This document shows positions 1 through 8,749 of a DNA stretch of 64,000 bases, in pieces. The notes beneath the pieces are model-generated. The model worked only from the letters and a program-made list of their open reading frames with translations. It was not told the DNA's origin and made no database searches. Location: positions 4,830,501 through 4,894,500 of the forward strand of contig NZ_JADBDT010000001.1 in the NCBI RefSeq assembly GCF_014873485.1. The letters are read 5' to 3'. The stretch comes from Sphingopyxis sp. OAS728. Its GTDB lineage: Bacteria > Pseudomonadota > Alphaproteobacteria > Sphingomonadales > Sphingomonadaceae. Position numbers and translations under genes: made by a program. The stretch's first letter is position 1. Each line of letters starts with the position of its first letter.

Positions 1-2
1 TC

Positions 3-1466
3 GGCGGTAATCGCGGTCGTGACCTGATGATCGGCCAGCCGGTCGCGGGTTTCTGGCCGCTGGAGAGCCGCGTTGCCGTCGCGGGCCTGATCGTCGATGC
101 GATGACCGGGCAGACCGAGGGGGCAACCTATCGCCGGCAAATGCCGTCGGACGGCATATTGCGCGACCCGCTGGTGACGGTGTGGCGCGCCGAGGAGCCG
201 GGGCGGATCTATGTCGCGGTCAACGGCGCGGTCGATGACGACCGCTCCTATGTCTATCTTCGCGCGAGCGAGGCGCGATACCGCAAGCTCGTCCATCACA
301 TGCCGGTTGCGCTGTGGCAGGTCGATGCCAGCCACATGGGCCGCATCTACAACGATATCCGCGAAACCGGCGTCACCGATTTCGGCGCCTACCTCGATGA
401 ACATCCCGAACTTATCGAGCTCGCCGCAACCACGGTGCAGATTACCGATGTCAATCGCGCGGCGGTACAGTTGCTCGGCGGCACCAGCGCGCTCGACCTG
501 ATGCGCCCCGTCGGATATTTGTTCACGATCAGCCGCCACTCGCTGCGCAATGTCATGATCGGCCGCTTCAACGGGCAGGCGGATCATAGCGAAGTGACCA
601 AGGTCCAGACCTTCGACGGCCGGGTGCTCGACGTGCGTATGTCGGTGACCTATCCAAAGGTGCTCGCCGAACTGGACGTCACCATCTTCAGTTTCGAGGA
701 TGTGACCGAACGGCTGAGCATGGAGGCCGAGATCCGGCAGCTCCAGGCCGATTTTACCCACGCCGCGCGCATTTCGACGCTGGGGGAACTCACGACATCG
801 ATCGCGCACGAGATCAATCAGCCGCTCGCGGCGATCGTCACCAATGCCGAGACCAGCCTGCGCTGGCTCTCGCGCGACGACCCCAATGTCGAAAAGGTCA
901 AGGCGCTGACCACGCGTATCGCGGCAAGTGGACGCCGCGCCAGCGACATCGTCCAGCATATCCGCGGCATGGCATCGAAACGGCAGCCCGAGCGCTCGGC
1001 GATCGATCTGAACGAGATCGTGCAGGAATCGCTGATTTTCATCCGTCACGAGATTGAGTCGCAATCGATCGCGATCACCACGAATCTCGCCCGGTCACTC
1101 CCGGAAACGATGGGCGACCGGATCCAGTTGCAGCAGGTCGTCGTGAACCTGCTCATCAACAGCGTCCAGGCGGTCGAAGCGCAGGCCAAGGGCAAGCGCG
1201 AGATCTGCATCGGGACGCAATTGACCGAGGACGGCGCGCTCGCCTTCACCCTTCGCGACACCGGGCCGGGCATTCGGCCGGACGATCTCGACCGCATTTT
1301 CGAAGGCTTCTTCACGACGAAGGAGGCGGGCATGGGGATCGGCCTCGCGATCTGCCAATCGATCATCGCGGAACATGGCGGATCGATCACCGCATCCAAC
1401 CATGCGGGTGGCGGCGCCGAGTTCCGGTTCGTCATTCCTGTCGAAGCCCCTGACGGATCGGCATAG
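3..1466 (+). CDS. PAS-domain sensor histidine kinase, N-terminus outside the window
   Basis: Two-component sensor kinase that would autophosphorylate on histidine and pass the phosphate to a response regulator not seen here. The reading frame is open to the window edge, so the ATG at 27 is probably internal and the gene is partial; 487 codons plus stop are visible. A PAS-like sensory region is followed by a HisKA H-box (AHEINQPLAA, His codon at 807), an N-box (QQVVVNLLINSVQA) and G-boxes (DTGPGI, GMGIGLAI). The HEINQPL form and layout resemble FixL/DctB-type kinases. No transmembrane segment is visible in the present part, so it may be cytoplasmic. The family is clear; the signal is unknown. 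Confidence 0.88.
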   Translation, partial: GGNRGRDLMIGQPVAGFWPLESRVAVAGLIVDAMTGQTEGATYRRQMPSDGILRDPLVTVWRAEEPGRIYVAVNGAVDDDRSYVYLRASEARYRKLVHHMPVALWQVDASHMGRIYNDIRETGVTDFGAYLDEHPELIELAATTVQITDVNRAAVQLLGGTSALDLMRPVGYLFTISRHSLRNVMIGRFNGQADHSEVTKVQTFDGRVLDVRMSVTYPKVLAELDVTIFSFEDVTERLSMEAEIRQLQADFTHAARISTLGELTTSIAHEINQPLAAIVTNAETSLRWLSRDDPNVEKVKALTTRIAASGRRASDIVQHIRGMASKRQPERSAIDLNEIVQESLIFIRHEIESQSIAITTNLARSLPETMGDRIQLQQVVVNLLINSVQAVEAQAKGKREICIGTQLTEDGALAFTLRDTGPGIRPDDLDRIFEGFFTTKEAGMGIGLAICQSIIAEHGGSITASNHAGGGAEFRFVIPVEAPDGSA

Positions 1467-1622
1467 CTATCCGGCACGAATAGCTGATGGTTGTCGTTCC
1501 GCCCTATGCTTTGGTCTGGGGGCAGGGGCATGCGACTGGAAAATGATCATACTTTCATCTGATAGGCGCCGATCCAACGTCCGGGCATGGCTGATACAGC
1601 CAACTGTAAAAAGGATGATGAC

Positions 1623-2405
1623 ATGTATCGCTCCATTCGTTCGGCGGCGCTTGCCGCACTCCTCTTCTCGGGTACCGTCAGCGCGCATGCCGAGGATGTG
1701 ACGGCTAAGCCGACGGTCGTTCTCGTTCATGGTGCCTTCGCCGATTCCTCGGGCTGGAACGACGTGATCACGCGCCTCGAAAAGGATGGCTATCCGGTGA
1801 TCGCCGCCGCCAATCCGCTGCGCAGCGTCGCGGGCGACGCCGAAAGCGTCGCGTCGGTCGTCCGCTCGATACCGGGCCGCGTGGTCCTCGTCGGCCACAG
1901 CTATGGCGGCGTCGTCATCACCGAAGCCGCGAAGGGCAACGCCAATGTGAAGGCGCTGGTCTATGTCGCCGGTTTCCTGCCCGACACGGGGGAGTCGGCG
2001 CTGGCGCTATCGGCGAAATTCCCCGGCAGCACGCTCGGCGACGCGCTCGCGCCGGTCAGCCTGCCGGGCGGCGGGACCGATCTCTATATCCAGCCGGCGA
2101 AATTCCATGCGCAATTCGCAGCCGACGTCCCCGCGGCAAAAGCGACGCTGATGGCCGCGACGCAGCGCCCGGTGACGCAGGGCGCGCTGACCGACGCGTC
2201 GCAAGCGGCGACGTGGAAGAGTTTGCCGAGCTATGTCATCTATGGCGGTCAGGATCGCAACATCCCCGCCGCGACGATGAAATTCATGGCCGAGCGCGCG
2301 CACGCCCGCAAAACCGTTGCGGTCGCGAGCGGTTCGCACGCGCTGATGGTTTCGCATCCGGTCGAGGTTGCCGAACTGATCGAGAGCGCCGCGTCGGACC
2401 GCTAA
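1623..2405 (+). CDS. Secreted alpha/beta-fold hydrolase
   Basis: A 260-aa alpha/beta hydrolase. I chose the ATG at 1623 because it opens a signal peptide (MYRSIRSAALAALLFSGTVS, cleavage near AHA) and follows an AAAGGATG-like ribosome site; an ATG at 1587 would put 12 polar residues in front. The mature protein begins with the family's VVLVHGAFADSSGW oxyanion strand. The nucleophile elbow GHSYGG puts the catalytic Ser at residue 93, and the final GSHALMVSHP holds the likely catalytic His. It resembles the EstC/salicylate-esterase-like family. The substrate cannot be read from sequence. It stands alone between the kinase and a hairpin at 2445. Confidence 0.86.
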   Translation: MYRSIRSAALAALLFSGTVSAHAEDVTAKPTVVLVHGAFADSSGWNDVITRLEKDGYPVIAAANPLRSVAGDAESVASVVRSIPGRVVLVGHSYGGVVITEAAKGNANVKALVYVAGFLPDTGESALALSAKFPGSTLGDALAPVSLPGGGTDLYIQPAKFHAQFAADVPAAKATLMAATQRPVTQGALTDASQAATWKSLPSYVIYGGQDRNIPAATMKFMAERAHARKTVAVASGSHALMVSHPVEVAELIESAASDR

Positions 2406-2443
2406 GCCGCGGAACGAACCGCCGCGCCGCGCGTCGATGAAAA

Positions 2444-2474
2444 GCCGCCCATCGTTAGAATGACGATGGGCGGC
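2444..2474. terminator. 12-bp perfect hairpin between hydrolase and next gene
   Basis: GCCGCCCATCGT and ACGATGGGCGGC form a perfect 12-bp stem with a 7-nt loop. There is no T-run on the plus-strand side; on the minus strand the stem is followed by CTTTTC. It may stop hydrolase transcripts or act as an RNA structure. It also swallows the ATGs at 2460 and 2466, which argues that the next gene starts at 2490. Confidence 0.55.
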
Positions 2475-2489
2475 CGATCGGAGAACGGC

Positions 2490-3005
2490 ATGCAGGCGCT
2501 CGAAGGGCTCGAACCCAAGTCATCGCATCAACGCCTGTGGGACCGGCACGCCAGCCCGATCTCGATCCTTCTCCTCGGCGGATTGTTGTTCGCGGCAGGC
2601 TTGGGTCTGACGGGCGGACAGCCCAGCCCGCCGATTATGGCCGATTTTGGCGATGCCCGCCTTGTCGTGAAAACGCCGACGACGATCCGCAATGGCGAGT
2701 TTTTCGAAACCGACCTGACCCTCATCGCAGAGGCGCGGATGGCCGACGCGGTGATCGCGGTGAGCCCCGCACTCTGGCACGACATGACCGTCAACACGAT
2801 GATCCCGGCGCCTGCCGAGGAAAGCTTCGAAGACGGCTATTTCCATTTCTCCTACGGCCGGCTGGACGTTGGCGAGAGCGTCCACGTCAAGATCGACGGC
2901 CAGATCAATCCGCCGCTGTTTGCAGGCACCAAGGGCGACATCGCGGTCTTTGACGGCGGTCGGCGCATCGGCGCGATGCCGCTGCGCATCAAGGTGCTCC
3001 CCTGA
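2490..3005 (+). CDS. Single-pass membrane protein of unknown function, coupled to DUF421 gene
   Basis: A 171-aa protein I do not recognise. A short basic N-terminus is followed by one hydrophobic segment (ISILLLGGLLFAAGLGLTGG) and then a probably periplasmic beta-rich domain of about 120 residues, with the look of an Ig-like fold. The start at 2490 has a GGAG six bases upstream; ATGs at 2460 and 2466 lie inside a hairpin. Its stop overlaps the next start in TGATG, so it is translationally coupled to the DUF421 protein and probably works with it at the inner membrane. That partnership is inferred from gene order only. Confidence 0.75.
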   Translation: MQALEGLEPKSSHQRLWDRHASPISILLLGGLLFAAGLGLTGGQPSPPIMADFGDARLVVKTPTTIRNGEFFETDLTLIAEARMADAVIAVSPALWHDMTVNTMIPAPAEESFEDGYFHFSYGRLDVGESVHVKIDGQINPPLFAGTKGDIAVFDGGRRIGAMPLRIKVLP

Positions 3006-3487
3006 TGGATATCGTCCTGCGCGCCACGGTGATGTTCTTCATCCTGTTCCTGCTCATCCGGCTGCTCGGCAAGCGCGAACTCGGCCAGATGACGCCGTTC
3101 GAATTCGTCGTGCTCGTCGTGCTCGGCGACCTGATCCAGCAGGGGGTGACGCATAACGACTTCAGCCTGACCGGCGCGACGCTTGCGATCTGCACCTTTG
3201 CCTTCTGGGCGCTGGTGCTGAGCTGGACGGCCTACCTATTCCCGCGCGCCAAGGATTTGCTCGAAGGGGCGCCGCGCGTGATCGTGCGCGACGGCGAGGT
3301 CGTGACCGAAAATCTCCGCCGCGACCGGCTGACGCGCGACGAAATTCTCTCCGAAATGCGCCTTGCCGGGATCGGGCGGATGTCCGAGGTCGCGTGGGCG
3401 ATCCTCGAGCCACAAGGCAAGATGAGCTTCATCAGGAAGGATGATGGGGCTTCGCCGCAGCAGGACCGCGATGGTCCCGCGAGCTAA
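3005..3487 (+). CDS. DUF421/YetF-family membrane protein
   Basis: A 160-aa protein of the DUF421 (YetF) family. Three hydrophobic segments occupy the first 80 residues or so; the family landmark RLLGKRELGQMTPFEFV is at about residues 19-35, and a soluble C-terminal domain follows with the typical VIVRDGEV and RLTRDEILSEMRLAGI. Family members sit in the inner membrane and their biochemical role is not settled. It overlaps the upstream gene by one base. At the 3' end its TAA shares bases with the stop of the convergent phospholipase gene (CTAA, 3484-3487). Confidence 0.9.
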   Translation: MDIVLRATVMFFILFLLIRLLGKRELGQMTPFEFVVLVVLGDLIQQGVTHNDFSLTGATLAICTFAFWALVLSWTAYLFPRAKDLLEGAPRVIVRDGEVVTENLRRDRLTRDEILSEMRLAGIGRMSEVAWAILEPQGKMSFIRKDDGASPQQDRDGPAS

Positions 3488-5412
3488 TAGATCGGCGTGA
3501 TCTGCATCTGCGGCAGCGGCCGCGGCGTCCCGTCGCTGAGGTCGGGGCCGAGGTCGGCCCATTCCTTGCCGCGCGTCACCATGTCGGCGTATAATGCCTG
3601 CGCGGCGCTTTCGGCCTCGGTCGACCGGAATTTGTACGAAACCGCCGGCGGCGCTCCCGTCCGGACCGTCGCAAGCGCATTCTCATAGGCGGGGATCGGT
3701 GGTACGACCTTTGCGCTGGCGGCGATCCGGACCGTATAACGCTGAAGCCCCGAGGCGACGTTCCGCCACCGCACCCAGACATGATTGTCGAACGAGAATT
3801 GGTACAAGCGTTCGCCGGCGACCGTCCCTTTCAGCGAAATGCTGTCCAATATCTCCTGCGACATATCGAGGTTCATGCCCCCCTCGACCTTGTCGAGCGC
3901 GACATGGACGATCCGGTCGCGCTGCCCCGGTGCGCGCGACTGCAACAGGTCGCGCCAATTCTGCATCGTGCTGAGGATGCCGAAGACAAAGCCCGACACC
4001 TCGGCGAGCGCGAGGGGGCGGGCGATCGAGCTATAGCTGCGTTGCCAGCCGCGATTATTGTGGAGCGGGAGCCACACGGCGGCCTCGGCCTTGTCCCGTG
4101 CACCTTGGGGTTCGGGATTGTCCACCACCGGGCTGTCCTCGCTTTGCGGATAGACGAGGTTGATCGCAAAGGTCGGCCAGCGCGGCAGCGGTGCGTCGAA
4201 GAGGTGGAGCGGGAAATTGCTCGAAACACCGCCGTCCGAGAACCAGCAGACGCGGAAACCCTCGATCAGCGAAAGCGGCGCCTCGCCGCCGGTCGCCAGG
4301 CTGTCGGTGCTCTGGCTGAGCGTGGTTTCCTTGGGGTCCTCGCCGTCATCGAACGTCTCGCCTTCGGTCTCGCCGCGGCGCGTTCGCCTCCCGACGGGCT
4401 CGTGCAGCGGCACCGCGCTGATCAGCAATGGAAAGCTGAGGCTCATCCGCATCGCGACCAGCACGGGCATGCGGCCTCTGCTGGGTAGCCTGTAATAATC
4501 CTTGTCGTCGACGCGGTCGGGCGAGCCCGCCATCGCGACCATCGCGTCGACCACCTCCTTGGGAAACAACAGGTCGAATTCTTCGCGCAGGAACCAGAAG
4601 GTTGCGTCGGTGAAGGGCAGCGTCCTCGGCTCATGATGCGATACGCCCGTCGTGATCATCTGGAGCGAGATTGCCGTTTCTGTCTTCGGTTCGCCGGGAT
4701 AGCGGGGCGCGGCCCAGAGATCGTCGAACAGCAGCGGCTCCGACGGCGCCTTTCCCGACAGCGATTGCAGGACCTCGTGCAGCCATTCGGTCAGCGCGGG
4801 CTTGGCCCCATCCTTTCCGGTACTCAGCCCCGAACAAAGCCCCAGCAGGTTGCGCCGGGTGACGCGCGCAACGCGCAGCAGCGCGGCGATCGCGGCGCCG
4901 AGATAGGCGCAGATCAGCGATGGCAACAGCGCAGCCACGGCTCCGGCTGACCCCGCAAGCCAATGACCGAACGCCAGGAACAGGCCGAGCAGGAGCAGTG
5001 TTTCGAGCGGCGCGATCGCCACCACCGCGACCGCCGCTGCGATGGCTTTGCGGAATACCCCCGCGTTCCCGGCGAGCGTCACGATCAATCGATAGGCACT
5101 GCGACCGCCGCGCGCGGGCTGGAACAGGCCGAATATGAAGCCCTGCGACGACAGCTGCGCGGCGACGCGCTCAAGTCCGGTAAAGCCAAGCGTCGGCGGG
5201 CAGGGCGCGGTCGATCCCGATGCGACATGCTTGCGGTCGCCCAACGCCGCTGCCGCGGTAGCCGCTGCGGCAATCGCGCCCGCCGAGGTTCCGCCGATAT
5301 TCTTGAAGCGAAAGTCGCGCGCGAGGGCGAGGACCGCGTTCGGATAGACGATGCCGCTCGTGATGCCGCCCTTCATCACGAGATCGCAATAGCGGGACGC
5401 TGTGTGGCTCAT
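3484..5412 (-). CDS. Patatin-like phospholipase
   Basis: A 642-aa patatin-domain lipid acyl hydrolase. The nucleophile elbow GGTSAGA puts Ser at residue 43, and the catalytic Asp is in SDGGVSSNF (Asp 393). The Gly-rich oxyanion stretch near MKGGITSG precedes the elbow. Between them, at about residues 115-175, lie strongly hydrophobic segments that look like two or three membrane helices, unusual for a soluble patatin, so the enzyme is probably membrane-bound. Family members cleave acyl chains from phospholipids or other lipids. It is divergent from the penicillin-binding protein gene, with a 149-bp shared upstream region. Confidence 0.88.
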   Translation of the reverse strand: MSHTASRYCDLVMKGGITSGIVYPNAVLALARDFRFKNIGGTSAGAIAAAATAAAALGDRKHVASGSTAPCPPTLGFTGLERVAAQLSSQGFIFGLFQPARGGRSAYRLIVTLAGNAGVFRKAIAAAVAVVAIAPLETLLLLGLFLAFGHWLAGSAGAVAALLPSLICAYLGAAIAALLRVARVTRRNLLGLCSGLSTGKDGAKPALTEWLHEVLQSLSGKAPSEPLLFDDLWAAPRYPGEPKTETAISLQMITTGVSHHEPRTLPFTDATFWFLREEFDLLFPKEVVDAMVAMAGSPDRVDDKDYYRLPSRGRMPVLVAMRMSLSFPLLISAVPLHEPVGRRTRRGETEGETFDDGEDPKETTLSQSTDSLATGGEAPLSLIEGFRVCWFSDGGVSSNFPLHLFDAPLPRWPTFAINLVYPQSEDSPVVDNPEPQGARDKAEAAVWLPLHNNRGWQRSYSSIARPLALAEVSGFVFGILSTMQNWRDLLQSRAPGQRDRIVHVALDKVEGGMNLDMSQEILDSISLKGTVAGERLYQFSFDNHVWVRWRNVASGLQRYTVRIAASAKVVPPIPAYENALATVRTGAPPAVSYKFRSTEAESAAQALYADMVTRGKEWADLGPDLSDGTPRPLPQMQITPIY

Positions 5413-5561
5413 GTCATCGCTCTCCGGTGCGCGGGGCTTTTCCTATTCTTATCCGGACGCGGCGATCAAGTCGCTGTCCTTCTTGCGAAATGGGCCCCAT
5501 CCCACGCACCGCACAACGCATTTGCTTATGCTGTGTTGGGGCTGTAATACGGGCGCTGCGC

Positions 5562-7631
5562 ATGAAATGGTTCCGTAAATCCGCAGGCCCCGATCCCACG
5601 CTCGCCGCGACGCCGGGTGGCCCGTTCGCCGACATTGCACAGGCTCCGCCGCCGCTGCCGGTTCCCGAAACACGGCGGCGCAAATGGACGCGCCGCATTT
5701 CGCGCGGTTTCGCGATTTTCAGCGTCATCTTCATCCTGCTCGTCGGCTGGCTCGCGCTGACCGCGCCGCTGTCCAAATCGCTCGAACCGATCGCGCCGCC
5801 GCAGATCACCTTGCTCGCGTCCGACGGCACCCCGATCGCGCGCATCGGGGCGATCGTCGATACGCCCGTAAAGGCAGCGGACCTGCCGAAGCATGTCACC
5901 GGCGCTTTCCTCGCGATCGAGGACCGGCGCTTCTACAATCATTGGGGCGTCGATCCGCGCAGCATCGCGCGGGCGGTGTGGAGCAATGTCACCGGCGGAC
6001 GCACGCAGGGCGGCAGCACGATCACCCAGCAGCTTGCGAAATTCACTTTCCTGACGCCCAAACGGACGCTCGGCCGCAAGGCGCGCGAGGCGCTGATCGC
6101 CTTCTGGCTCGAAGCCTGGCTGACCAAGGACGAGATACTCGAACGCTATCTCTCCAACGCCTATTTTGGCGACAACACTTATGGTCTCCGCGCGGCGTCG
6201 CTCCATTATTTCTATCGCCAGCCCGAGAAGCTGACCCCCGCGCAGGCCGCGATGCTCGCGGGACTGGTGCAGGCGCCGTCACGCCTCGCGCCGACCAAAA
6301 ATCCCGACCTCGCCGAAAAGCGCATGAAGCTGGTGCTCGATGCGATGGTCGCGACCGGCTATCTGACCGAACAGGAGCGCAAGGCGCTCCGCACCCCGCG
6401 CATCGACGTGCGCACGCGCAACACGCTCCCGACCGGGACCTATTTTGCCGACTGGGCGCTGCCCGAGGCGCGCAAATTGAGCGACGTCGGCTATTCGCGG
6501 CAGACGATCGCGACAACGCTCGACGCGCGGTTGCAGGGGATCGCGCGCCGCGTGACCGGACGCGCGGGGCTGGGCAAGGCGCAGGTCGCGCTCGTCGCGA
6601 TGCGCCCGAATGGCGAGGTCGTCGCGATGATCGGCGGCAAGGATTATGCCGCATCGCCCTTCAATCGCGCGACGCAGGCGCGGCGCCAGCCGGGATCGAC
6701 GTTCAAGCTGTTCGTCTATCTCGCCGCGCTGCGCGACGGCTGGGATACCGACGATGTCATCGACAACAGCGCGATCGAGACCGGGGCCTACCGGCCCAAG
6801 AATTCGGGTGGCGCCTACTCCAAATCGATCACGCTCGAGGATGCCTTTGCCTCGTCGAGCAATGTCGCCGCGGTGCGGCTGCTGCGTCAAGTGGGCGACG
6901 ACAAGGTCATCGACATGGCGCGCGACCTTGGCGTCACCGCGCCGATGGCCAAGGGCGACCCCAGCCTCGCGCTCGGCACGTCGAGCATGACCTTGCTCGA
7001 ACTCACCGCGGCCTATGCCGCGGTTGCGGCCAACAGCTACCCGGTCGAGCCGCATGCATTCGAGACGGAGGAAAAGGGCTGGTTCGAAAACCTGATCTCG
7101 GGGCCGAGCAGCTTTGGATCCGAAGAGCATGAAGAGATCGAACAGATGCTCCGCGCCGCGGTCAATCGCGGCACCGGCCGCGCCGCGCGGCTGCCGCAGG
7201 CCAATTTCGGCAAGACGGGCACCAGTCAGGACAATCGCGACGCGCTGTTCGTGGGCTATGCCAACGATCTCGTCGTCGGCGTGTGGATCGGCAATGACGA
7301 CAATAGCCCGCTGCAGGGCATTTCGGGCGGCGGACTGCCCGCGCGCATCTGGCGTGATTTCATGACCGAGGCATCGGGCCGGAAGGCGACGCCGCAGCGC
7401 AAGAAGGTGGTCGATCCGACGGGCCCCGTCGAGCCGCTCGACATTCCCGACATCGGCGACATCCCGATCGGCGACCGTACGCGCGTCGGGATCGAGGGCG
7501 GCGATGCGGTGATCACGACCGAAATCAACGGCAGCCGGATCGATTTGCGCCTGCCGATCCAGGAGGGGCGTCCGACAGTTCAGGAGGGACGCCCGCCGCC
7601 CGATCCCGCAACGGCGCCGCCACCGGGTTAA
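5562..7631 (+). CDS. Class A penicillin-binding protein (PBP1A family), bifunctional
   Basis: A 689-aa peptidoglycan glycosyltransferase/transpeptidase. A Pro-rich cytoplasmic N-terminus and one membrane anchor (FAIFSVIFILLVGWLAL) lead into a GT51 domain: the catalytic Glu is residue 120 in AIEDRRFYNHWGVD, with GGSTITQQLAKF and a further RKAREALIAFWLE motif. The transpeptidase domain has PGSTFK (Ser 379, Lys 382), SSSN and KTGTSQ (Lys 551). A Pro-rich tail ends the protein. It polymerises and cross-links lipid II in the periplasm. I chose the ATG at 5562 because upstream codons lack family similarity. Its stop overlaps that of the convergent alkC-like gene (TTAA). Confidence 0.93.
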   Translation: MKWFRKSAGPDPTLAATPGGPFADIAQAPPPLPVPETRRRKWTRRISRGFAIFSVIFILLVGWLALTAPLSKSLEPIAPPQITLLASDGTPIARIGAIVDTPVKAADLPKHVTGAFLAIEDRRFYNHWGVDPRSIARAVWSNVTGGRTQGGSTITQQLAKFTFLTPKRTLGRKAREALIAFWLEAWLTKDEILERYLSNAYFGDNTYGLRAASLHYFYRQPEKLTPAQAAMLAGLVQAPSRLAPTKNPDLAEKRMKLVLDAMVATGYLTEQERKALRTPRIDVRTRNTLPTGTYFADWALPEARKLSDVGYSRQTIATTLDARLQGIARRVTGRAGLGKAQVALVAMRPNGEVVAMIGGKDYAASPFNRATQARRQPGSTFKLFVYLAALRDGWDTDDVIDNSAIETGAYRPKNSGGAYSKSITLEDAFASSSNVAAVRLLRQVGDDKVIDMARDLGVTAPMAKGDPSLALGTSSMTLLELTAAYAAVAANSYPVEPHAFETEEKGWFENLISGPSSFGSEEHEEIEQMLRAAVNRGTGRAARLPQANFGKTGTSQDNRDALFVGYANDLVVGVWIGNDDNSPLQGISGGGLPARIWRDFMTEASGRKATPQRKKVVDPTGPVEPLDIPDIGDIPIGDRTRVGIEGGDAVITTEINGSRIDLRLPIQEGRPTVQEGRPPPDPATAPPPG

Positions 7632-8740
7632 AGGGCTTCGTCTGCCGCCAATATCTCGAAAGCGGCGCTTGCCATCGTCTGGCCATTGACGATCAACTCA
7701 ACCTCGTGCCGCCCGGGATGATGGCGCCGCGTGGTGAAATCGCGGATCGTCTGCGATATCCCGAGCGTGATGGCGTCGCCTGCAGCAAGCTCGAAGGTCT
7801 TGAGTTTGAACACCTTCGGCGCGGTCTTGCCTCCGGCGCGTGCGTAATGGATGCGATAATCCACGACCAGTCGCTGCGCATCGGGCGAGTCCGATGCAAG
7901 GTCGGCCGTAATTGCAATCCGGTCGCCAAGGCGCACGACGTCAGGCTCTACCGCGAACCGGCGCACACTCACCGCCGCGCCATGGCCGACGCCGATCAGC
8001 GCCAGCGCGCGAGGTTCGCCCTTCTTGATCAGCGTGCGCAGCGCATGGCGGATGATCCAGACCGTGTGCGGATCATCCTGAGGCCACGCCTGAAGGCGAT
8101 CGAGTAGCCAGTCGGGGCGATCCTTGGCAATGTCGTTCAAATGGTTCGCGACCGATTTTCGGACATAGAGGCTGGGATCGGCCTTCAATAACTCGAGGAT
8201 CGGCGCCGCCAAGGTCGGATCGGCTTTCAGCGCCGGAACGCGCGCGGCCCATGGCAAGCGCGGGCGGCCCCCTTCGCTCGCGAGCCGGCGGACATGCTCG
8301 TCGTCGCTGCCGGCCCACCGCGCCATGATCGCCAGCGCGCGCGGGGTATCGGCCGCGAGGAACGGCCGGATTGCAAATTCGGCCGAGCCGAAGCGCGTCA
8401 GGTCGGCAAGCGCCTCCATCGACCGGTCGAAATCGTCGAGCCCGTACCGCGCGACATATTCGGTCACCGCCATCGCCTGAAACCCGTGCGTCAGACGCGG
8501 CGCCATCGCACGGATGATCGTCAGCGCCTCGGGATAGCTGTCGGGCAACGCACCATGAAGCGCATCGGCGATATGGCGCACGCGCTCCATGATCGACAGC
8601 GCCTCGAGGCCTGCCGATGCCGCAGACAGAAACGCGGAGCGATCGAACCGCGGTGACGCCGCGACCCCGGCATCGCCGATCGTCTCCAGCGCTTGACGGC
8701 CCAATATATCCTTCAGCAGCGGCGAAGCTTCGTCGGTCAT
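7628..8740 (-). CDS. AlkC-type 3-methyladenine DNA glycosylase with C-terminal Ig-like domain
   Basis: A 370-aa HEAT-like-repeat DNA glycosylase that removes alkylated bases. Helical repeats fill residues 1 to about 255; the signature HVRRLASEGGRPRLPW and the later DPSLYVRKSVANHLND are typical of the AlkC/AlkD superfamily. After about residue 265 comes a beta-rich stretch (LVVDYRIHYAR, HPGRHEVELIVNGQ), which matches the immunoglobulin-like domain known from AlkC but absent in AlkD; that supports an AlkC assignment. It stands alone, convergent with the penicillin-binding protein and just upstream of the efflux outer-membrane gene, with a 9-bp gap to that gene's stop. Confidence 0.87.
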   Translation of the reverse strand: MTDEASPLLKDILGRQALETIGDAGVAASPRFDRSAFLSAASAGLEALSIMERVRHIADALHGALPDSYPEALTIIRAMAPRLTHGFQAMAVTEYVARYGLDDFDRSMEALADLTRFGSAEFAIRPFLAADTPRALAIMARWAGSDDEHVRRLASEGGRPRLPWAARVPALKADPTLAAPILELLKADPSLYVRKSVANHLNDIAKDRPDWLLDRLQAWPQDDPHTVWIIRHALRTLIKKGEPRALALIGVGHGAAVSVRRFAVEPDVVRLGDRIAITADLASDSPDAQRLVVDYRIHYARAGGKTAPKVFKLKTFELAAGDAITLGISQTIRDFTTRRHHPGRHEVELIVNGQTMASAAFEILAADEAL

Positions 8741-8749
8741 CGCGGCACC

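Noticed and set aside
5427..5561. Longer N-terminus of the penicillin-binding protein
   Set aside because: The additional 45 residues are Cys/Arg-rich and unlike PBP1A N-termini; they run through the divergent promoter region.
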